Positions 6,232 through 10,367 of a stretch of 10,367 bases of DNA are shown piece by piece; position 1 is the stretch's first letter; each line of letters opens with the position of its first letter. The notes under the pieces are model-generated. The model had not been told where the DNA came from. It was given only the letters and a program-made list of their open reading frames with translations, and made no database searches. The position numbers and the translations under genes are program-made. Origin of the DNA: Deltaproteobacteria bacterium (GTDB lineage Bacteria; Desulfobacterota; Desulfomonilia; UBA1062); the NCBI GenBank assembly GCA_023230665.1, contig JALNWY010000105.1:1-10367 (forward strand). Direction: 5' to 3'.

Positions 6232-7581
6232 CTACCCCGCAAACATCCGCGCGAGTGTCGGGAGACCCTCTGCATAACTCGGGTGGATGTGCTGCGCCTT
6301 TCCCAGCAACTGCCAGTCCGCACCGGCCTCTATCAGGTCCACGAATATATGGATCAGCTCGCTTACCTCGTATCCCACCATAGTTGCGCCGATGATCCTG
6401 TCCGTCTCTTCCTCTATCACCATTTCATAGAATCCGCGTTCCTGGTCCCATTCTCTGGCCCGTGCGATGTCCTTGGCCTGGAGGACGGTATTTCTTGCCC
6501 GCAGGCCTCTCTGGCGCGCCTGCTCCAGGCTGTATCCGGCCCTTGCCACCTGTGGCTCGGTGAACACCGCATATGCCAGAACCCGATCGTCCCGGGTCCG
6601 CTCCACTCCTGAGAGAACCGCCAGCAGCCTTTGGTGGTCTTCCCAGGAGACGTGCGTAAAGGCCGGTTGTCCTGCGACCTCACCCATGGCATACACCCCG
6701 TCGCGGCTGGTCTTCAGGTGCTCGTCGACCACGACATAGCCTCTCTCATCGAGTGCAATTCCTGCCTCAGGGGCATTCAGGGCCACTGTGCTGGGTTTTA
6801 TGCCCGCGACCACCAGCAGTGCGTCCCCGGCAATCATTTCGCCGCCTTCCAGTCGCAGGCGCACAGTGTTCTGATCGTATTCCACCTTCTGTACGGTTTT
6901 CCCCAGGGTGAATCGTATTCCTTCTTCTTCAAGGGCATTGGTCAATACCCTGCTGACATCCGGGCTCTCTCTTCCAAGGATCCTCTCGTTCATTTCAACG
7001 ATATGCACCGAGCTTCCCAGCCGGGAGAGTCCCTGGCCCAGTTCGAGTCCGGTATAGCCCCCGCCCAGGATCAGCGTGCGGTCCGGAAGTTCCTCAAGAT
7101 CCCAGATGCTCCGGTAGGTGAGGTACGGCCCCTGCTCAAGCCCGGATATCGGGGGTATCACGGGCATGCTGCCGGTATCGATCACGATCAGGGGGGCCTC
7201 GTATTCTCTGTCCCCTGCCCTGACACATCCGCTGCGCGTAAAGGACGCCTCGGCACGGATGGTCTGGACCCCGCTCTTCTCGAGCCTGTCCTGGGCCGAG
7301 AGGGCAAAGCTGTCGCGTATGCCCCGCACGCGCTCCATCACTCCCGGGAAATCCACGTCAACCCGTACCCGCACACCCAGCCCAACTGCCGCGCGCGCCC
7401 TGCCCGCCGCATGGGCTGATGCCAGAAACGCCTTGGACGGTGTGCATCCCCAGTTGATGCAGCTCCCACCAAAACGGCTTCTCTCAAAGAGCGCCACCTT
7501 CTTGCCTTGAGATGCCATCTCGAAGGCAAAAGGGACCCCGCCCTGCCCACTGCCGATCACTGCGACATCTACGTGTTCCAT
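6232..7581 (-). CDS. MerA/RclA-like FAD-dependent disulfide oxidoreductase
   Basis: This 449-residue protein is a class I pyridine nucleotide-disulfide oxidoreductase. It has an FAD Rossmann motif (VIGSGQGG, 8-15), the redox-active pair C41 and C46 in GGSCINWGCTPSK, an NAD(P)H motif ILGGGYTGLE (171-180) with E196 suggesting NADH, and a C-terminal dimerisation domain with catalytic H433 and E438 (HPSYAE). The PAFTHVSWEDHQ segment (307-317) and overall order resemble the MerA-like/RclA group rather than dihydrolipoamide dehydrogenase. It lacks the N-terminal NmerA domain and the C-terminal cysteine pair of true mercuric reductases, so mercury reduction is not supported; RclA-type enzymes act in copper and hypochlorite stress. 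The second FAD motif reads YAMGEVAG, with E301 where Asp is nearly universal. The start at 7581 has AGGGAGG seven bases upstream. No dehydrogenase-complex or mer genes are adjacent. Confidence 0.88.
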   Translation of the reverse strand: MEHVDVAVIGSGQGGVPFAFEMASQGKKVALFERSRFGGSCINWGCTPSKAFLASAHAAGRARAAVGLGVRVRVDVDFPGVMERVRGIRDSFALSAQDRLEKSGVQTIRAEASFTRSGCVRAGDREYEAPLIVIDTGSMPVIPPISGLEQGPYLTYRSIWDLEELPDRTLILGGGYTGLELGQGLSRLGSSVHIVEMNERILGRESPDVSRVLTNALEEEGIRFTLGKTVQKVEYDQNTVRLRLEGGEMIAGDALLVVAGIKPSTVALNAPEAGIALDERGYVVVDEHLKTSRDGVYAMGEVAGQPAFTHVSWEDHQRLLAVLSGVERTRDDRVLAYAVFTEPQVARAGYSLEQARQRGLRARNTVLQAKDIARAREWDQERGFYEMVIEEETDRIIGATMVGYEVSELIHIFVDLIEAGADWQLLGKAQHIHPSYAEGLPTLARMFAG

Positions 7582-7805
7582 GAAAAGCCTCCCTGGAATC
7601 TTTCCGGTTGAAACAGTCCCATGATATTTTGTAATGCGTTCCCGCGTCCGGATCGGTAGGCCTCTGGTGATCTGTCTGCCCGGCCCCGGTGTTCCATCAG
7701 GCCTCTCGATTCAGGAGCGGCCTTGATAAGATCGTGCTTGGGAGTACATAAAGTCTTATGAACATCGAGCCAATGCGGCCGCTGTGAGTTTCTTTCTCGA
7801 GTAAA

Positions 7806-7831
7806 ACAAGATCGTGCTGCTTGTGAAGCAG
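7806..7831. repeat. Nested inverted repeats around the second AAGATCGTGCT copy
   Basis: ACAAG (7806-7810) and CTTGT (7820-7824) are inverted arms around nine bases, enclosing most of the second copy of the 11-base direct repeat. Overlapping them, CTGCTT-GTG-AAGCAG (7817-7831) is a perfect 6-bp stem with a 3-base loop. The first copy at 7728-7738 also has short AAG/CTT arms. This could be a pair of operator sites or an RNA stem. No run of T follows, so a factor-independent terminator is unlikely. Confidence 0.4.
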
Positions 7832-8016
7832 TTGCTGATTGAGGGAATGCAGCACGTTCCCTTTCTCTCCGGCGCTGCTGAGAAAGGCGGATTGCCCGTG
7901 AGAGCGATATTTCAGGAGATCATGAAACCAGTGCCCGGAAGATTCGCTTGTGGGCGCAGACTCTCTTTAGCAACACACGCTGTCTTCCGGCATGCCCTTG
8001 AAGGAATCGCAGAGGA

Positions 8017-8036
8017 ATCCAGCGTGATCACTGGAT
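8017..8036. promoter_or_regulatory. Imperfect dyad upstream of the radical SAM gene
   Basis: ATCCAG (8017-8022) and CTGGAT (8031-8036) are perfect 6-bp inverted arms around eight bases that contain TGATCA, itself palindromic. The dyad lies 66 bases before the radical SAM start codon. The position suits an operator or leader hairpin, but I do not recognise the binding factor. Confidence 0.35.
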
Positions 8037-8102
8037 CTTTCGTCTCAAAACCTGGGTTCGTCCTGTTTTTAAGGTCTTCTGAATACATACCGGAGGATAA
8101 TA

Positions 8103-9329
8103 ATGGCAGACACTCCAGTTCCGCAGACATTCCGTATCCTGTGCAGACCCTCGGGCCCCTCCTGCAATCTCTGCTGTGATTACTGCACCTGCCCAAAAAC
8201 AGCGCACCCGGATCCTCAAAGCAGCCTCAAGATGACGGAAATAGTGCATGAGTCGTTCATGCGCCAAGTGCTCGGCGAGCACCAGGGACCTCTCGTGCGC
8301 ATTATCTGGCAGGGAGGGGAGCCCATGCTCAGCGGGCTCGATTTCTTCAGGCGAACCATGGATCTCCAGAAAAAATACAAGAGGCCGGGCACCCGCGTCG
8401 AGCATACCCTGAAGACCAATGGTCTCCTGCTCGATGATAACTGGTGCGGATTTCTCCATGAAAACGATTTCGCTGTCGATCTGGGCATGGACGGCCCGCA
8501 GGAGTTGCACGACAACCATCGCAGGGACAAAGAGGGGAGCGGGACCTTTGACAGGGCACTGAAGGCGGTCCGGATGCTCCAGAAGCACCGGATCAGGCTC
8601 GGCATCATCTGCAGGGTGAACCGCAGGAACGGCCAATATCCCCTTCCGGTCTACCGGTTTTTCCGGGACGAGCTTGGGGCCGGGTGTATCCGGTTCATCC
8701 CCCTGGTTCACCAGACCACAAAAGAGAATCCTCGTCAGGGAGATTCCGTAACAGGCTTCTCGGTGCGACCCCACCAGTGGGGCCGTTTTCTTATAGAGAT
8801 CTTCGATGAATGGGTCGCCCGGGACATGGGGGCAGTCACTGTGCTGAACTTCGATGAGGCCCTTGCCGTGCGGCTCGGCAAACCGGACACGGCCTGCGTC
8901 CTGGCGCCTGACTGCGGCAAAGGAATTGTCCTGGAGCCAAGCGGCGACATGTATTCGTGTGATCGTTTCATCGAGCCTGGTCATTCTCTGGGGAACATCC
9001 TCAAAACCTCTTTCACGGACCTCGTATCATCCGAGAGGCTGCTCAGATTCAGGTCAGACAAGCAGGATATGCTGGCCCGGTCGTGCCGGGAATGTTCCTA
9101 TCTTTCAATCTGCAATGGAGAATGCCCGGGAAACCGCTTCATGGTGAGCCCTCATGGAGAAGCAGGGCTGAACTATTTGTGTGCAGGATACCGGGTGTTT
9201 TTCCGGCATACCGAACCGGCCATGGAGCTCATGGCTGACCTCCTCGGCCGGGGCGAGCCGATCCGCGGTATCATGCCGGTACCGGCGCACCAGGAGGCCG
9301 GTTCTCCAGCAGCAACCTTCAGCGAGTGA
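8103..9329 (+). CDS. Anaerobic sulfatase-maturating enzyme-type radical SAM/SPASM protein
   Basis: This 408-residue protein matches anaerobic sulfatase-maturating enzymes, which convert an active-site Cys or Ser of sulfatases to formylglycine without oxygen. The radical SAM cluster motif is C21-x3-C25-x2-C28, with aromatic Y27 before the last Cys; WQGGEP (69-74) follows, then LKTNGLLLDDNWC (103-115), typical of this family. The C-terminal SPASM region keeps all eight auxiliary-cluster cysteines expected: C265, C271, C286, C328, C331, C337, C341 and C360. D287, next to C286, is at the position of the catalytic Asp known in characterised enzymes. The start at 8103 has GGAGG seven bases upstream. 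No sulfatase is encoded in the window, so the substrate lies elsewhere or differs. C24 and C30 are extra cysteines near the cluster. It is probably cytoplasmic, acting before export of the sulfatase. Confidence 0.92.
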   Translation: MADTPVPQTFRILCRPSGPSCNLCCDYCTCPKTAHPDPQSSLKMTEIVHESFMRQVLGEHQGPLVRIIWQGGEPMLSGLDFFRRTMDLQKKYKRPGTRVEHTLKTNGLLLDDNWCGFLHENDFAVDLGMDGPQELHDNHRRDKEGSGTFDRALKAVRMLQKHRIRLGIICRVNRRNGQYPLPVYRFFRDELGAGCIRFIPLVHQTTKENPRQGDSVTGFSVRPHQWGRFLIEIFDEWVARDMGAVTVLNFDEALAVRLGKPDTACVLAPDCGKGIVLEPSGDMYSCDRFIEPGHSLGNILKTSFTDLVSSERLLRFRSDKQDMLARSCRECSYLSICNGECPGNRFMVSPHGEAGLNYLCAGYRVFFRHTEPAMELMADLLGRGEPIRGIMPVPAHQEAGSPAATFSE

Positions 9330-9349
9330 GAGATCGGAGCACTGAAGCA

Positions 9350-9374
9350 GCAGGGCCGATAACGCTCTCCCTGC
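9350..9374. repeat. Inverted repeat after the radical SAM gene
   Basis: GCAGGG (9350-9355) and CCCTGC (9369-9374) form a perfect 6-bp stem around a 13-base loop, 20 bases after the radical SAM stop codon. There is no T-run after it, so it is a poor factor-independent terminator. It could attenuate read-through into the DUF1622 gene or be chance. Confidence 0.3.
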
Positions 9375-9452
9375 AGGTCGATGGCCCCGGCGATTCGGGT
9401 CCGGCTTCCTCATGGAAACGGCTTGTTCCGGGACCGGAGGCGAGGAATTCCC

Positions 9453-9848
9453 ATGGAAAGATTGGAGCCCAGCCTGAGGGCCTTTGCTGAACTGCTGGTG
9501 GTGCCCATCGAGGCCATAGCAGCCCTGATCATTGCGGCGGGGGTGGCGACGGCCTTTGTACGACTGGTCCGCCTCAGAGGTCTGCAGGATCTGCACAGGT
9601 TTCTGAGGGTCCGGCTGTATTTTTCACGCTATCTGGTTCTCGCCCTGGAATTCCAGCTCGCTGCCGACATCCTCGGAACAGCCGTATCCCCGACCTGGAG
9701 CCAGATCGGCAAGCTGGGCGCCATTGCCTTTATCCGCACCTTTCTCAATTTTTTCCTGGTGCGCGAAATGGAACATTCGGAAGAAGTGCTGGGAGAGGTC
9801 CCTTTCCGGCCGAAGGGAGATCATGTCAACTCCGATAGCACCCCTTGA
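9453..9848 (+). CDS. DUF1622 family small membrane protein
   Basis: This 131-residue protein fits the DUF1622 family of small bacterial membrane proteins with no established function. Three hydrophobic segments are visible, about residues 12-37, 58-77 and 85-104. The family-type core LEFQLAADILGT followed by PTW, then IRTFLNFFLVREME (94-107), is present, ending in a polar acidic tail. I chose ATG 9453, with GAGG about seven bases upstream. The in-frame ATG at 9381 would add 24 Arg/Gly-rich residues that do not look like the family. It follows the radical SAM gene after 123 bases on the same strand and could be co-transcribed, but no functional link is evident. Its last 26 bases overlap the start of the integrase remnant in another frame. 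Confidence 0.85.
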   Translation: MERLEPSLRAFAELLVVPIEAIAALIIAAGVATAFVRLVRLRGLQDLHRFLRVRLYFSRYLVLALEFQLAADILGTAVSPTWSQIGKLGAIAFIRTFLNFFLVREMEHSEEVLGEVPFRPKGDHVNSDSTP

Positions 9849-10305
9849 GCGGGGCCGGGTTATTGGGGCAGGGGGAATCGAGGACTATCTTTACAGTATT
9901 CCCGGGATCGGCGGGAAGACCCGGGCAAATACGTGCTCCGCACTCTACGATTTCTGGGTCTGGTGCCGGCGCAGGAAGGTGATCACGCTGGCGGAGTTCG
10001 CTGAGTTTCCGGAAATCGAGTACAAGCTCGGATATCGGAAGGTCACAACGTGGAAGGTCCAGGAGCAGGTGCTCGCCAAGATCAAGGAACTCAGCTACGG
10101 CAAGAATCGAAAAATCTGGTTCGGAATAGAGTTGTTGGCGACATATGGGGTGAACGCGCCCTTTGGCCCAAAATATTTCTCTGTTTGGTGGACAAAGGCC
10201 GCGTCCGAGGTTGGCCTCGAAGGGGTGCCACTTTATCCCGGCACAAATGGTGGAGCAAACAGCTCTCGACCGCAACCCAGTCTCCAGCCTCCAACCACCC
10301 AGTAA
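9823..10305 (+). pseudogene. Degenerate tyrosine recombinase/integrase remnant
   Basis: The frame encodes 160 residues resembling part of a phage-type site-specific integrase. Residues ~12-60 (GIEDYLYSIPGIGGKTRANTC onward, then DFWVWCRRRKVI) look like the SAM-like core-binding domain. KVQEQVLAKIKELSY and KIWFGIELLATYG look like the start of the catalytic domain. The sequence then jumps to FGPKYFSVWWTKAASEVGLEGVPLYPGT, which in relatives lies just before the second catalytic box. Missing are the first catalytic Arg (the RPGE block), the Lys strand, the HxxR box and the C-terminal Tyr, and the N-terminal arm domain is absent. After PGT the frame turns to Asn/Gly/Ser/Pro-rich sequence; the next frame reads KQLSTAT, suggesting a frameshift. 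AAGGGAGA precedes ATG 9823, so a short product could be made but could not recombine DNA. The family call is from memory of related integrases. Past 10305 to the end I see no feature. Confidence 0.6.
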
Positions 10306-10367
10306 CATATTGAAAACAAAGGGATTCGCTTAGGAAGCCGAGTCACGCCCCAAGTTCCCAGCCGGGA

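Larger units (their letters stand above)
7582..8102. other. 521-bp gene-free divergent region with small repeats
   Basis: No supported gene lies between the leftward flavin reductase and the rightward radical SAM gene. The region contains the 11-base direct repeat AAGATCGTGCT at 7728-7738 and 7808-7818, a 6-bp stem with 3-base loop (7817-7831), GGGAA/TTCCC arms (7843-7861), and an imperfect dyad at 8017-8036. A reading frame at 7814-8179 is weak: GTG start, no ribosome site, no recognisable domain, and it runs 77 bases into the radical SAM gene. The region is long enough for two promoters with operators or a small RNA, but I cannot identify a clear -35/-10 pair on either strand. Confidence 0.55.

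Noticed and set aside
6631..7419. 262-codon + strand frame opposite the MerA/RclA-like gene
   Set aside because: Antisense shadow of a well-supported flavoenzyme; His/Gly/Pro-rich translation with no motif and no ribosome site.
6232..7581. Mercuric reductase or dihydrolipoamide dehydrogenase as the specific call for the flavoenzyme
   Set aside because: The NmerA domain and C-terminal cysteine pair of mercuric reductase are absent, no mer genes are adjacent, and no 2-oxoacid dehydrogenase subunits are nearby.
7814..8179. 121-codon + strand frame before the radical SAM gene
   Set aside because: GTG start without a ribosome site, no recognisable family, and it overlaps the radical SAM start by 77 bases. 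A degraded gene cannot be excluded.
8028..8984. 318-codon - strand frame opposite the radical SAM gene
   Set aside because: Covers the opposite strand of an enzyme whose cluster cysteines are all in place; no domain or start signal of its own.
1..10367. CRISPR array, tRNA or rRNA gene, or intact insertion sequence
   Set aside because: I saw no regularly spaced repeats, no tRNA-like cloverleaf signature, no rRNA-like conserved stretch and no intact transposase. The only mobile-element trace is the integrase remnant at the right end.

Overview
The window is gene-dense, GC-rich bacterial DNA. Gene content points to an anaerobic or facultatively anaerobic proteobacterium-like organism, most plausibly from the Desulfobacterota: an oxygen-independent radical-SAM sulfatase maturase, a persulfide/CoA-disulfide reductase with a fused rhodanese domain, a stand-alone CheY-CheX pair, a perfect FNR-type site, and an integrase remnant resembling integrases I associate with that group. 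This assignment is an inference from gene families; no rRNA or other marker gene is present.

Layout from left to right. (1) Positions 1-2358: a candidate promoter and inverted repeat lead into a two-gene rightward unit, a six-helix membrane protein of unknown family and an amidase-signature hydrolase resembling 6-aminohexanoate-cyclic-dimer hydrolase. (2) Positions 2327-4027, leftward: a CoA-disulfide/persulfide reductase with C-terminal rhodanese domain, whose 3' end overlaps that of the amidase by 32 bp. (3) Positions 4028-4313: a divergent control region with an exact FNR consensus site. (4) Positions 4314-5163: an overlapping CheY-like receiver and CheX-like phosphatase pair. (5) Positions 5349-6176: a glucose-1-dehydrogenase-like short-chain dehydrogenase with its own candidate promoter. 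(6) Positions 6232-7581, leftward: a MerA/RclA-like flavin disulfide oxidoreductase. (7) Positions 7582-8102: a 521-bp gene-free divergent region rich in small inverted repeats. (8) Positions 8103-9848: an anaerobic sulfatase-maturase-type radical SAM enzyme followed by a small DUF1622 membrane protein. (9) From 9823: a tyrosine recombinase remnant missing its catalytic centre, marking an old mobile-element scar.

The genes do not form one pathway. They look like a chromosomal stretch of short independent units with a loose thiol/redox theme (two flavin disulfide reductases, an SDR and an Fe-S radical enzyme). I did not find a convincing new multi-gene system. The most interesting points are the perfect FNR box before the persulfide reductase, the isolated CheY-CheX pair, the sulfatase maturase with no sulfatase nearby, and the internally deleted integrase.
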